DNA of 64,000 nt from Pseudomonas entomophila (GTDB lineage: Bacteria > Pseudomonadota > Gammaproteobacteria > Pseudomonadales > Pseudomonadaceae), in contig NZ_CP063832.1 in the NCBI RefSeq assembly GCF_023277925.1, positions 2,203,001 to 2,267,000 on the forward strand, in the 5' to 3' direction. Each line of letters starts with the position of its first letter. Position 1 is the first letter of the stretch. The notes beneath the pieces were generated by a model, which was given only the letters and a program-made list of their open reading frames with translations, ran no database searches and was not told the DNA's origin. Both the position numbers and the translations under genes were made by a program. Shown here piece by piece: positions 1 through 13,813 of the stretch.

Positions 1-3236
<3,236 letters not shown>

Positions 3237-3267
3237 GCCCCGGCAACCGAGGCGTGAGCTACACGCA

Positions 3268-3350
3268 GTAGGAGCGGCTTCAGCCGCGATGCAGGCAGCG
3301 CGGTGGATGGCACCCGCGTTGCGGGTGATCGCGGCTGAAGCCGCTCCTAC
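3268..3350. repeat. REP pair, family A
   Basis: Two 23-base arms, 3268-3290 and 3328-3350, are exact reverse complements of each other (core GGAGCGGCTTCAGCCGC). Each arm is itself an imperfect hairpin. Close copies lie at 13629, 31088, 47561 and 59722. This matches the short extragenic palindromes common in P. putida. It may also weaken read-through from metH. Confidence 0.9.
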
Positions 3351-3514
3351 AGCGGTTACGCAAGCTACACCACACCCCGGTGTCATCGCCCGCCTCGCGG
3401 GTAAGCCAACCCAAAGCACAAATCCCACAGCCCCGCACCTGGCATTTCTACCAGTAGCCGCCACCACAAAGCCGCGCTAAAGAGGATCATCCCTCCTCCC
3501 ATGGCAGCCCCAGC

Positions 3515-3787
3515 ATGCACTCCCGGCTCTACATCACCTTCCACCTGCGCTGGATCATCAGCCACTTCCTCGAGCAAAGCCTGCACCAGGTCCGCCCGGA
3601 CATTTCCCTGGGCGAACTGGGCGCCGACAGCTTCGACATGTTCGAGCTGCAAGCGCTGATCGAAGAAGCCTTCGGCATCCAGATCAACCAGCCACTGCGC
3701 ACCTACCTCACCTTCGCCGAACTGATCGACGTGGTCTTCCGGGCCATGCCCGAACCAGAAACATCGGCAGGGCCGCCCCTCACCTGA
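3515..3787 (+). CDS. Orphan acyl carrier protein
   Basis: A 90-residue protein with an acyl carrier protein fold. The motif LGADSFDMFEL matches the phosphopantetheine attachment site GxDSL, so the serine in GADS is the expected carrier residue. The following helix (ALIEEAFGIQI) is also typical. It is not in a fatty-acid synthesis operon. Its only neighbour with related chemistry is the convergent acyl-CoA synthetase at 3938-5608. The start at 3515 has no strong ribosome site, so the N-terminus is uncertain. The domain call is solid, but the substrate and partner enzyme are unknown. Confidence 0.8.
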   Translation: MHSRLYITFHLRWIISHFLEQSLHQVRPDISLGELGADSFDMFELQALIEEAFGIQINQPLRTYLTFAELIDVVFRAMPEPETSAGPPLT

Positions 3788-3869
3788 CATTTCTGCCAGC
3801 AGCGCCGCCACCGGCCTGCTTCGCTCATGGGCACACCCGGCAACGGCGAGAGGCACGCGGATAAATTCA

Positions 3870-3884
3870 CTACTGTCACAGTAG
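3870..3884. promoter_or_regulatory. Small inverted repeat between ACP and acyl-CoA synthetase
   Basis: CTACTG-TCA-CAGTAG is a perfect 6-bp inverted repeat in the gap between two convergent genes. It has no T-run, so it is a weak terminator candidate at best. No function is assigned. Confidence 0.25.
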
Positions 3885-3937
3885 ATCGGCATGCTCCTTC
3901 TTCGGCCTTTTAAAACTGCAGAAGGGGCGTTTCATCA

Positions 3938-5608
<1,671 letters not shown>

Positions 5609-5672
5609 GGTGATCCCTTCTTGTGGTTGTTCTGGGCATGACTGAAGCAGGCGGCGAATACTCTGGCGCAGA

Positions 5673-5688
5673 TTTACGTTTACGTAAA
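5673..5688. promoter_or_regulatory. Palindromic operator candidate 1 (liu region)
   Basis: TTTACGT-TT-ACGTAAA is a perfect 7-bp inverted repeat 64 bases upstream of the acyl-CoA synthetase start. It is nearly the same as the second site at 5723. The shape resembles the palindromes reported for LiuR, the MerR-family regulator of liu genes, but no liuR gene lies in this window. Confidence 0.65.
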
Positions 5689-5701
5689 GGTGATGATCCG
5701 A

Positions 5702-5738
5702 TTGACAGCCCCTGAAGGCAGGTTTACGTTAACGTCAA
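5702..5738 (+). promoter_or_regulatory. Candidate -35 and palindromic operator 2 upstream of liuA
   Basis: TTGACA at 5702-5707 is a good -35 candidate. The operator-like palindrome TTTACGT-TA-ACGTCAA at 5723-5738 follows where the -10 would fall. With flanking GG and CC the arms reach 9 bp with one mismatch. The centre is 50 bases from the first palindrome. Binding here would be expected to control liuA and probably the divergent synthetase. Confidence 0.6.
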
Positions 5739-5746
5739 CCACGAGC

Positions 5747-5850
5747 ACCGACCCTGTGGGAGCGGGCTTGCCCGCGATGAGGCCGGACCAGACAACATCG
5801 CTGGCCGTTCTGACGGGCATCGCGGGCAAGCCCGCTCCCACAGGGTCGGT
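5747..5850. repeat. REP pair, family B, in the liuA leader
   Basis: Arms 5747-5779 and 5818-5850 are exact 33-base reverse complements (core GGGAGCGGGCTTGCCCGC). The pair lies between the operator region and the liuA start, so it is transcribed as the 5' leader if the promoter is at 5702. The related core occurs at 40079-40109. Confidence 0.88.
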
Positions 5851-5887
5851 GCAGTACCTCGAATTTCAAGAACAAGAAGGTGCCCAC

Positions 5888-7051
5888 ATGCATTACCCCA
5901 GCCTGAACTTCGCCCTGGGCGAGACCATCGACATGCTCCGCGACCAGGTGCGCACCTTCGTTGCCGCCGAACTGGCGCCGCGCGCCGCGCAGATCGACCA
6001 CGACAACCTGTTCCCCGCCGACATGTGGCGCAAGTTCGGCGACATGGGCCTGCTGGGCATCACCGTGCCGGAAGAATACGGCGGCGCCGGCCTGGGCTAC
6101 CTGGCCCACGTGGTGTCGATGGAAGAGATCAGCCGCGCCTCGGCCTCGGTGGCCCTGTCCTACGGCGCCCACTCCAACCTGTGCGTCAACCAGATCAACC
6201 GCAACGGCAGCCACGAGCAGAAGCTCAAGTACCTGCCCAAGCTGATCAGCGGCGAGCACATCGGCGCCCTGGCCATGAGCGAGCCCAACGCCGGCTCCGA
6301 CGTGGTGTCGATGAAACTGCGCGCCGAAAAACGCGGCGACCGCTACGTGCTCAACGGCAGCAAGACCTGGATCACCAACGGCCCCGACGCCAACACCTAC
6401 GTGATCTACGCCAAGACCGACCTGGACAAGGGCCCCCACGGCATCACCGCGTTCATCGTCGAACGTGACTGGAAAGGCTTCACCCGCAGCAACAAGTTCG
6501 ACAAGCTCGGCATGCGCGGCTCCAACACCTGCGAGCTGTTCTTCGACGACGTCGAAGTGCCGGAAGAAAACATCCTCGGCCAGCTCAACGGCGGCGTGCG
6601 CGTGCTGATGAGCGGCTTGGACTACGAGCGCGTGGTGCTGTCCGGCGGCCCGACCGGCATCATGCAGAGCTGCATGGACCTGGTGGTGCCGTACATCCAC
6701 GATCGCAAGCAGTTCGGCCAGAGCATCGGCGAGTTCCAACTGATCCAGGGCAAGATCGCCGACATGTACACCCAACTCAACGCCAGCCGCGCCTACCTGT
6801 ACGCCGTGGCCCAGGCCTGCGACCGCGCCGAGACCACCCGCAAAGATGCCGCCGGGGTGATCCTGTACACCGCCGAGCGCGCCACGCAGATGGCCCTGGA
6901 GGCGATCCAGATCCTCGGTGGCAACGGCTATATCAATGAATTCCCGGCCGGCCGCCTGTTGCGCGACGCCAAGCTGTACGAGATCGGTGCCGGCACCAGC
7001 GAAATCCGCCGGATGCTGATCGGCCGCGAACTGTTCAACGAAACCCGCTGA
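5888..7051 (+). CDS. liuA: Isovaleryl-CoA dehydrogenase
   Basis: A 387-residue flavoprotein of the acyl-CoA dehydrogenase family. It oxidises isovaleryl-CoA to 3-methylcrotonyl-CoA in leucine breakdown and passes electrons to ETF. Family marks include [15 protein letters not shown] (flavin and substrate contacts), [15 protein letters not shown], the motif [14 protein letters not shown], and the C-terminal [31 protein letters not shown] region (split here from 6917 to 7000). The start at 5888 is chosen because AAGAAGGT lies just upstream and because the longer open frame would translate the REP pair. It is the first gene of a tight four-gene operon. Confidence 0.97.
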   Translation: MHYPSLNFALGETIDMLRDQVRTFVAAELAPRAAQIDHDNLFPADMWRKFGDMGLLGITVPEEYGGAGLGYLAHVVSMEEISRASASVALSYGAHSNLCVNQINRNGSHEQKLKYLPKLISGEHIGALAMSEPNAGSDVVSMKLRAEKRGDRYVLNGSKTWITNGPDANTYVIYAKTDLDKGPHGITAFIVERDWKGFTRSNKFDKLGMRGSNTCELFFDDVEVPEENILGQLNGGVRVLMSGLDYERVVLSGGPTGIMQSCMDLVVPYIHDRKQFGQSIGEFQLIQGKIADMYTQLNASRAYLYAVAQACDRAETTRKDAAGVILYTAERATQMALEAIQILGGNGYINEFPAGRLLRDAKLYEIGAGTSEIRRMLIGRELFNETR

Positions 7052-7070
7052 GCACAAGGAACGGGCGCAC

Positions 7071-8678
<1,608 letters not shown>

Positions 8679-8681
8679 CCT

Positions 8682-9497
8682 ATGAGCGACTTCGCGACTA
8701 TCGAACTGGAAAAGGACCCTCGCGGCTTCGCCACCCTGTGGCTGAGCCGGGAAGACAAAAACAACGCCTTCAACGCGCAGATGATCCGCGAGCTGATCGT
8801 CGCCCTCGACCAAATCGCCGAGGACGGCAAGCTGCGCTTCGTGGTGCTGCGCGGCCGTGGCCGGCATTTCAGCGCCGGTGCCGACCTGGCCTGGATGCAG
8901 CAGTCGGCCGAACTGGATTTCAACACCAACCTCGACGACGCCCATGAACTGGGCGAGCTGATGTACGCCCTGCACCGGCTCAAGGCCCCCACCCTGGCCG
9001 TGGTGCAAGGCGCGGCCTTCGGCGGCGCGCTGGGGCTGATCAGCTGTTGCGACATGGCCATCGGCGCCGAAGACGCCCAGCTGTGCCTGTCGGAGGTGCG
9101 CATCGGCCTCGCCCCCGCCGTGATCAGCCCGTTCGTGGTCAAGGCCATCGGCGAGCGCGCCGCCCGCCGCTACGCCCTGACTGCCGAACGTTTCAGCGGC
9201 GTGCGCGCCCGTGACCTGGGCCTGCTGGCCGAGGTATACCCGGCCGCCGAACTGGACATGCAAGTGGAGGCCTGGGTCGACAACCTGCTGCACAACAGCC
9301 CCCAGGCCCTGCGCGCCACCAAGGACCTGCTGCGCGAAGTGGATGACGGTGAGCTGAGCCCGGCGCTGCGCCGCTACTGCGAGAACACCATCGCCCGCAT
9401 CCGCGTCAGCGCCGAAGGCCAGGAGGGCCTGCGCGCCTTCCTGGAAAAACGCCGCCCCGCCTGGCAAACCGAGCACAAGAAGGAGCCGCGCCCATGA
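8682..9497 (+). CDS. liuC: 3-Methylglutaconyl-CoA hydratase
   Basis: A 271-residue crotonase-family enzyme expected to hydrate 3-methylglutaconyl-CoA to 3-hydroxy-3-methylglutaryl-CoA. The first oxyanion-hole motif is GRHFSAGADLAWMQ (about residues 64-77) and the second is GAAFGGALGLISCCDMAIG. The gene begins 3 bases after liuB, and its stop overlaps the liuD start (ATGA), which indicates translational coupling. In some pseudomonads the homologue is annotated as gamma-carboxygeranoyl-CoA hydratase, but the company of LiuA, LiuB and LiuD favours the leucine pathway. Confidence 0.94.
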   Translation: MSDFATIELEKDPRGFATLWLSREDKNNAFNAQMIRELIVALDQIAEDGKLRFVVLRGRGRHFSAGADLAWMQQSAELDFNTNLDDAHELGELMYALHRLKAPTLAVVQGAAFGGALGLISCCDMAIGAEDAQLCLSEVRIGLAPAVISPFVVKAIGERAARRYALTAERFSGVRARDLGLLAEVYPAAELDMQVEAWVDNLLHNSPQALRATKDLLREVDDGELSPALRRYCENTIARIRVSAEGQEGLRAFLEKRRPAWQTEHKKEPRP

Positions 9498-11449
9498 GCC
9501 GCCCCACCCTCACCACCCTGCTGGTCGCCAACCGCGGCGAGATCGCCTGCCGCGTGATGCGCACTGCCAAGGCCCTGGGCCTGACCACCGTGGCCGTGCA
9601 CAGCGCCACCGACCGCGAGGCGCGCCACAGCCGCGAAGCGGACATCCGCGTCGACCTCGGTGGCACCAAGGCGGCTGAAAGCTATCTCGTGGTCGACAAG
9701 CTGATCGCCGCAGCCAAGGCCAGCGGCGCCCAGGCCATCCATCCGGGTTATGGCTTCCTCTCGGAGAACGCCGGTTTCGCCCGCGCCATCGAGCAGGCCG
9801 GGTTGATCTTCCTCGGCCCACCGGCCAACGCCATCGACGCCATGGGCAGCAAGTCGGCGGCCAAGGCGCTGATGGAGGCTGCAGGCGTGCCGCTGGTGCC
9901 GGGCTACCATGGCGAGGCCCAGGACCTGGACACCTTCCGCGCCGCCGCCGAGCGCATCGGCTACCCGGTGCTGCTCAAGGCCAGCGCCGGGGGCGGTGGC
10001 AAGGGCATGAAGGTGGTCGAGGACGAAAGCCAGCTGGCCGACGCCCTGGCCTCGGCACAGCGTGAAGCGCAGTCGTCGTTCGGCGACGCGCGCATGCTGG
10101 TCGAGAAGTACGTGCTCAAGCCGCGCCATGTGGAAATCCAGGTGTTCGCCGACCAGCAGGGTAACTGCCTGTACCTCAACGAGCGCGATTGCTCGATCCA
10201 GCGCCGCCACCAGAAGGTGGTCGAAGAAGCGCCGGCACCGGGGCTTTCCCCGGCGCTGCGCAAGGCCATGGGCGAGGCGGCGGTACGCGCCGCGCAAGCC
10301 ATCGGCTATGTCGGCGCGGGCACCGTCGAGTTCCTGCTCGATGCCCGGGGCGAGTTCTTCTTCATGGAGATGAACACCCGCCTGCAAGTGGAACATCCGG
10401 TCACCGAAGCCATCACCGGGCTCGACCTGGTGGCCTGGCAGATCCGCGTGGCCTGCGGCGAGCCGCTGCCTTTGACTCAAGAGCAAGTGCCGCTGATCGG
10501 CCATGCCATCGAAGTACGGCTGTACGCAGAAGATCCGGCCAACGAGTTCCTGCCGGCCACCGGCACCCTGGCGCTGTACCGCGAGTCGGCGCCAGGCGAA
10601 GGGCGCCGGGTGGACAGCGGCGTCAGCGAGGGCGATGTGGTGTCGCCGTTCTACGACCCGATGCTGGGCAAGCTGATCGCCTGGGGGCAGGATCGTGAGC
10701 AAGCGCGCCTGCGGCTGCTGGCGATGCTCGATGAGTTCGCCATTGGCGGGTTGAAGACCAATATCGCCTTCCTGCGCCGAATCCTCGCGCACCCGGCATT
10801 CGCGCAGGCGGAGCTGGACACCGGTTTCATCCCGCGTCACCAGGACGTCTTGCTGCCTGCGCCCCAGCCCTTGCCGACGCAGTTCTGGGAAGCCGCTGCC
10901 GAGGCTTGGCTGCAAAGCGAGCCGGCGCTAAAGCGCCAGGACGACCGCGCCTCGCCATGGGCGGCCCGCGATGGCCTGCGCCTGGGCCTGCCGGCGCGCA
11001 GTAGCCTGCACTTGCAGTACGAGGGGCATGAGCAGGCGGTGGCGCTGGAGCGCAGTGCGCCTTCGACCTACCGGCTGGAGGGTGAGCAGCTGTGCCACGA
11101 TCATGACGGCCTGCGCCTTCGCCACCTGGCGGTGCGTCGGGGTGGCACGTTGTACCTGCAATGGCAAGGTGAACTGCATGCCATCAGCGTTCATGACCCG
11201 ATCGCCGCGGCCGAGGCCAGCCACAGCCACCAGGGCGGCCTGGGCGCGCCCATGAACGGCAGCATCGTGCGGGTGCTGGTCGAGCCGGGGCAGGTGGTGG
11301 AGGCCGGCACCGCGCTGGTGGTGCTGGAGGCGATGAAGATGGAGCACAGCATTCGTGCGCCGCATGCCGGGACGGTGAAGGCGTTGTTCTGCCAGGAGGG
11401 GGATATGGTCAGCGAAGGGACGGTGCTGGTGGAGCTGGAGGAGGCGTAA
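9494..11449 (+). CDS. liuD: Methylcrotonyl-CoA carboxylase, biotin carboxylase (alpha) subunit
   Basis: A 651-residue subunit that carries out ATP-dependent carboxylation of its own biotin for transfer by LiuB. The N-terminal biotin carboxylase domain shows VANRGEIACRV, the ATP-binding loop ASAGGGGKGMK, and FMEMNTRLQVEHPVTE. The C-terminal biotinyl domain has the biotin lysine in the motif EAMKMEH. The start overlaps liuC by 4 bases. A perfect hairpin at 11488 follows the stop. The usual next gene, liuE (HMG-CoA lyase), is absent here, so the lyase must be encoded elsewhere. Confidence 0.97.
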   Translation: MSRPTLTTLLVANRGEIACRVMRTAKALGLTTVAVHSATDREARHSREADIRVDLGGTKAAESYLVVDKLIAAAKASGAQAIHPGYGFLSENAGFARAIEQAGLIFLGPPANAIDAMGSKSAAKALMEAAGVPLVPGYHGEAQDLDTFRAAAERIGYPVLLKASAGGGGKGMKVVEDESQLADALASAQREAQSSFGDARMLVEKYVLKPRHVEIQVFADQQGNCLYLNERDCSIQRRHQKVVEEAPAPGLSPALRKAMGEAAVRAAQAIGYVGAGTVEFLLDARGEFFFMEMNTRLQVEHPVTEAITGLDLVAWQIRVACGEPLPLTQEQVPLIGHAIEVRLYAEDPANEFLPATGTLALYRESAPGEGRRVDSGVSEGDVVSPFYDPMLGKLIAWGQDREQARLRLLAMLDEFAIGGLKTNIAFLRRILAHPAFAQAELDTGFIPRHQDVLLPAPQPLPTQFWEAAAEAWLQSEPALKRQDDRASPWAARDGLRLGLPARSSLHLQYEGHEQAVALERSAPSTYRLEGEQLCHDHDGLRLRHLAVRRGGTLYLQWQGELHAISVHDPIAAAEASHSHQGGLGAPMNGSIVRVLVEPGQVVEAGTALVVLEAMKMEHSIRAPHAGTVKALFCQEGDMVSEGTVLVELEEA

Positions 11450-11487
11450 CGGCGGCGATGTGTTCGCCGAAAGGGTTGTTTCGCCTA

Positions 11488-11523
11488 TGAGATCGAGCGC
11501 CGCGCGGGCGGCGCTCGATCTCA
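11488..11523. repeat. Perfect hairpin after liuD (repeat family D)
   Basis: A 15-bp perfect stem (11488-11502 with 11509-11523) and a 6-base loop lie 38 bases after the liuD stop. There is no T-run. The core GAGATCGAGCGCCGCG recurs at 34481 after the MFS transporter gene, so this is a dispersed repeat that may also end or stabilise transcripts. Confidence 0.7.
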
Positions 11524-11582
11524 AGAGCGCTGCAAGGCTACCGTCTGGCACCTGGCCGCCCCAACGCGGTCTGCGCGCAGAT

Positions 11583-12239
11583 CTAGAGCACCCCGTGCAT
11601 CCGCACCACGACACCTAAAAACTCGCACCCTTCCTCGCACAGCACGGTGGGGTACAGGGTGTTGAGCGGCCTGAGCATCCGCTGCCCGCCCTCCTCGATC
11701 AACTCCCTCAGCACCGCTGGCTTGCCTGGCTGCCGGGCCACTACCAGCCTGCCCGGCGCAACCTCGATTCCGGCATCCACCAAAACCAGCACGCCCTGCG
11801 GCAAACTCCTGCCACTGGCGGCGTTCATCGAGTCATTCTCAACCGGTAACCAAAACGCATTGCCAGCAGGCATATAGCCCGTCAGTTCCTGGGTTTCACT
11901 GGACTCGGGCAACGCGCCTTGCAGGTCGGCCCAGCTCAATACCGGAAAGCGAAAACTGGCGTGGCGCATGGCATTGACCGACAGCGGCCGGTCCACCCCA
12001 TAAACCCCTGGGCTCTCGCGCGCCAAGATATCGCGCTCGACCACCATCACCCGCGCCTCCAGGGACACCAGGCCAAGCTGTTCCAGCTTTTCGTTGACGG
12101 TCTCCAGGGTCGGTCGGCGTGTGCCACGCAACCAATGGCCAAGCCCGCCTTGGGTCATGCCCAGGCGTTCGGCCAGTTGGTATTGCTTGAGGTTGTGCTC
12201 GCGCTTGTAGCGCGACAGAAATTCGATCCAGTTTTCCAT
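11583..12239 (-). CDS. XRE-family regulator with S24 peptidase-like domain (CI/LexA type)
   Basis: A 218-residue protein with an N-terminal helix-turn-helix (LKQYQLAERLGMTQGGLGHW) and a C-terminal S24 domain like that of phage CI repressors. The nucleophile serine is seen in ENDSMNAASG. Where CI-type proteins carry the catalytic lysine (FKKL), this one reads VLREL, so arginine replaces lysine and self-cleavage is doubtful. No start has a clear ribosome site. ATG 12239 is preferred because it sits right before the HTH and leaves the direct repeats at 12274 and 12309 in the promoter; ATG 12272 is the alternative. It is divergent from the DUF6124 gene. No phage genes lie nearby. Confidence 0.82.
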   Translation of the reverse strand: MENWIEFLSRYKREHNLKQYQLAERLGMTQGGLGHWLRGTRRPTLETVNEKLEQLGLVSLEARVMVVERDILARESPGVYGVDRPLSVNAMRHASFRFPVLSWADLQGALPESSETQELTGYMPAGNAFWLPVENDSMNAASGRSLPQGVLVLVDAGIEVAPGRLVVARQPGKPAVLRELIEEGGQRMLRPLNTLYPTVLCEEGCEFLGVVVRMHGVL

Positions 12240-12273
12240 GGCGGTGAACGATACGGACTGGATGAACGGCATC

Positions 12274-12317
12274 AATACACATCTGGAATTATCTTAGCAG
12301 ACAAAAATAATACACAT
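12274..12317. promoter_or_regulatory. Direct repeats between divergent XRE and DUF6124 genes
   Basis: AATACACAT occurs at 12274-12282 and again at 12309-12317, 35 bases apart start to start, in the AT-rich space between the two divergent genes. This position suits an operator for the XRE protein. It is inferred from location and repetition only. Confidence 0.45.
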
Positions 12318-12368
12318 TGACCTACTATCGATATTCCTTGTCCTTGAAGGGATTTCACAGGTGCTGGA

Positions 12369-12683
12369 ATGAACAAACCGATAAACGAAGATACAGATCT
12401 CGACGAAGAAGCCGCCCGCCGCGCCCTCGACTACTACCTCAACCCCACCCCCACCGCCGCTGAGCTGGAGCGCTCGCTCTGGACCCTGCGCGAAGGCGTG
12501 ACCGCCACTCAAGCCAGCGAGCACGCCATGGCCCTGCTGCGCTGCGCCTCGGCGACGGCACAGGAAACCGGCGCCCATCTGCAGGGCACGACGCGGGAAG
12601 TGGTGTTTGCGTTGATGCACATGATCAACATGGCCCGCGCGTTGCTGGAGCAGCGCCACGCCATGGAGAAAACGTCGATTTGA
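12369..12683 (+). CDS. DUF6124 family protein
   Basis: A 104-residue, mostly helical, probably cytoplasmic protein without signal peptide or membrane segment. The N-terminal pattern AARRALDYYLNP is the hallmark of the DUF6124 family, small proteins found in many copies in pseudomonads, of unknown function. The C-terminal half (TAQETGAHLQGTTREVVFALMHMINMARALLE) is split between two helices. It is divergent from the CI-like regulator, which may control it. I recognise the family but cannot give a function. Confidence 0.72.
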   Translation: MNKPINEDTDLDEEAARRALDYYLNPTPTAAELERSLWTLREGVTATQASEHAMALLRCASATAQETGAHLQGTTREVVFALMHMINMARALLEQRHAMEKTSI

Positions 12684-12782
12684 GGGGAGAGAACGTGATG
12701 GCCGACGAACGGCGATAGCCCCAATTGCCGGGGACTGGAGGTGCGTCAGAAGGATTATTTTACCGGGATACGGAAAAATCAT

Positions 12783-12810
12783 TTGACTGGCAAATGATAA
12801 CGATTATTAT
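12783..12810 (+). promoter_or_regulatory. prrF promoter with Fur box
   Basis: TTGACT (12783-12788) and TATTAT (12805-12810) are spaced by 16 bases. Bases 12790-12808 match 14 of 19 positions of the classical Fur consensus GATAATGATAATCATTATC. The box covers the spacer and the -10, as expected for strong iron repression of the small RNA that follows. Confidence 0.88.
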
Positions 12811-12816
12811 TGCACT

Positions 12817-12933
12817 CAGCAGGTCGCGAGACCCGCTGGATAACCTGCAACGTCCTCAGGTCGGACGCTCAGATTATCTCCTCATCAGGCTAATCACGGT
12901 TTTTGACCCGGCTTTTTGCCGGGTCTTTTTTTT
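12817..12933 (+). ncRNA. prrF: PrrF iron-responsive small RNA
   Basis: A transcript of about 117 nt is expected from near 12817 to the T-run at 12933. It starts with a small hairpin (GGTCGCGAGACC), carries the highly conserved unpaired core TCTCCTCATCAGGCTAATCA (12866-12890 region), and ends in a strong terminator. The core and layout match PrrF1/PrrF2 of Pseudomonas, which pair with mRNAs of iron-rich or iron-storage proteins when iron is scarce (for example sodB and acn). The Fur box directly upstream supports this. P. putida usually has two prrF genes at separate loci, and this would be one of them. Confidence 0.92.
12905..12933 (+). terminator. Rho-independent terminator of prrF
   Basis: GACCCGGC-TTTTT-GCCGGGTC is a perfect 8-bp stem followed by eight T residues. 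Confidence 0.95.
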
Positions 12934-13030
12934 GGCTCTTCAGGCTAATGAAGATCGTTTAATGGCGGCGATGATAGCAATAATGTGTCAGCGCGTGAAC
13001 GCTCATTACAAAAGTTTGCGGAATCAGCAC

Positions 13031-13049
13031 TTGAGAATCAATCTCGTTA
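13031..13049 (+). promoter_or_regulatory. Candidate Fur box upstream of the sigma4-DUF4880 gene
   Basis: TTGAGAATCAATCTCGTTA resembles the GAGAATNATTCTC form of Fur box seen before iron-starvation sigma factor genes. It lies about 65 bases before the start at 13114. About 10 of 14 informative positions fit the 7-1-7 consensus, so this call is weaker than the prrF box. Confidence 0.55.
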
Positions 13050-13113
13050 ATACTAAGCTGACTGCGCATCAGGGAAGATGCCCCCCCTTCATCTCATGAG
13101 CAAGGAGCTGTCC

Positions 13114-13632
13114 ATGACCCGCCTGCTGCTGCCCCTTGAGCACGACCCACGCACCGCCGAGCAAACCCGCGACGACGCGTTGCTGCATGCCCTCAAGCGC
13201 CTGCCCCGTCGGGTCCAGCAAGTGTTCCTGCTCAACCGCCTCGACCAGGTCGGTTTCGCCGAGATTGGCGAACGCCTCGACCTGCCCTTGATCAACATCG
13301 AACGCCACATGAACCAGGCCCTGCAGACCGCCCGTGCGCCAGGTGATGCCTTGGCCAGTGTCGCCGGCCAGTGGTACGTGCGCCTGCAGAGCCCGCAGGT
13401 GACCGCCAGCGAACGCATCGATTTTCGCCGCTGGCTGGATGCCGACCCCAACCACCTGTGTGCCTTCCACGAAACCGAATTGCGCTGGCGCGGCCTGCTC
13501 GCCCCGGCGCGGCAACTGGGGCATGACGGCTGGTATCGGCAAGGGCGCGCGGCATTGTCGCTGGGCGGCTGCTCGATTGCCGTGGGGCTTGCCATTGCAG
13601 CCCTGACCGGATTGGGTTTGCTCTCCTTGTAG
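13114..13632 (+). CDS. Sigma-70 region 4 / DUF4880 (FecR N-terminal) fusion with C-terminal membrane segment
   Basis: A 172-residue protein of unusual make-up. Residues 20-70 look like sigma-70 region 4 (ALKRLPRRVQQVFLLNRLD, then a helix-turn-helix to MNQAL). Residues 83-130 match the N-terminal domain of FecR-type anti-sigma factors (VAGQWYVRLQSP, then FRRWLDADPNHLCAF and W). A hydrophobic C-terminal stretch (SIAVGLAIAALTGLGLLSL) could be one membrane segment. Sigma region 2 and the FecR periplasmic domain are missing. ATG 13114 is chosen for AAGGAG 6 bases upstream. A Fur-box-like site precedes it and prrF lies just before. The stop codon comes from the edge of a REP element. Function is unknown; iron-linked regulation is inferred. 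Confidence 0.75.
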   Translation: MTRLLLPLEHDPRTAEQTRDDALLHALKRLPRRVQQVFLLNRLDQVGFAEIGERLDLPLINIERHMNQALQTARAPGDALASVAGQWYVRLQSPQVTASERIDFRRWLDADPNHLCAFHETELRWRGLLAPARQLGHDGWYRQGRAALSLGGCSIAVGLAIAALTGLGLLSL

Positions 13633-13711
13633 GAGCGGCTTCAGCCGCGATGCAGGCAACGCTGTGCCCAGGCCCCGCCTCGCGGGGGATCGCGGCTGAA
13701 GCCGCTCCTAC
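13629..13711. repeat. REP pair, family A, overlapping a stop codon
   Basis: Arms 13629-13651 and 13689-13711 are exact reverse complements and identical to the pair at 3268-3350. The first bases of the left arm (GTAG) supply the TAG stop at 13630-13632 of the preceding gene. Confidence 0.9.
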
Positions 13712-13813
13712 AGAGGTGGTGCCAAATCAACGGATCGCGGTTTGCCAGGGATGGGAGCCTGCCACCAAGCGGTGTAGAGTACGGTCACAACAAACGCCAA
13801 CAGGAGGCTGGCA

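Noticed and set aside
3383..3892. Minus-strand frame opposite the acyl carrier protein
   Set aside because: Covers the ACP, which has a clear attachment motif; the antisense product matches nothing.
11583..12683. CI-like repressor considered as the mark of a prophage
   Set aside because: No integrase, structural, lysis or replication genes lie on either side.
12294..12782. Minus-strand frame opposite the DUF6124 gene
   Set aside because: Antisense shadow; the DUF6124 signature supports the plus strand.
12725..13099. Plus-strand frame across prrF
   Set aside because: It runs through the promoter, the small RNA and its terminator, and has no ribosome site.
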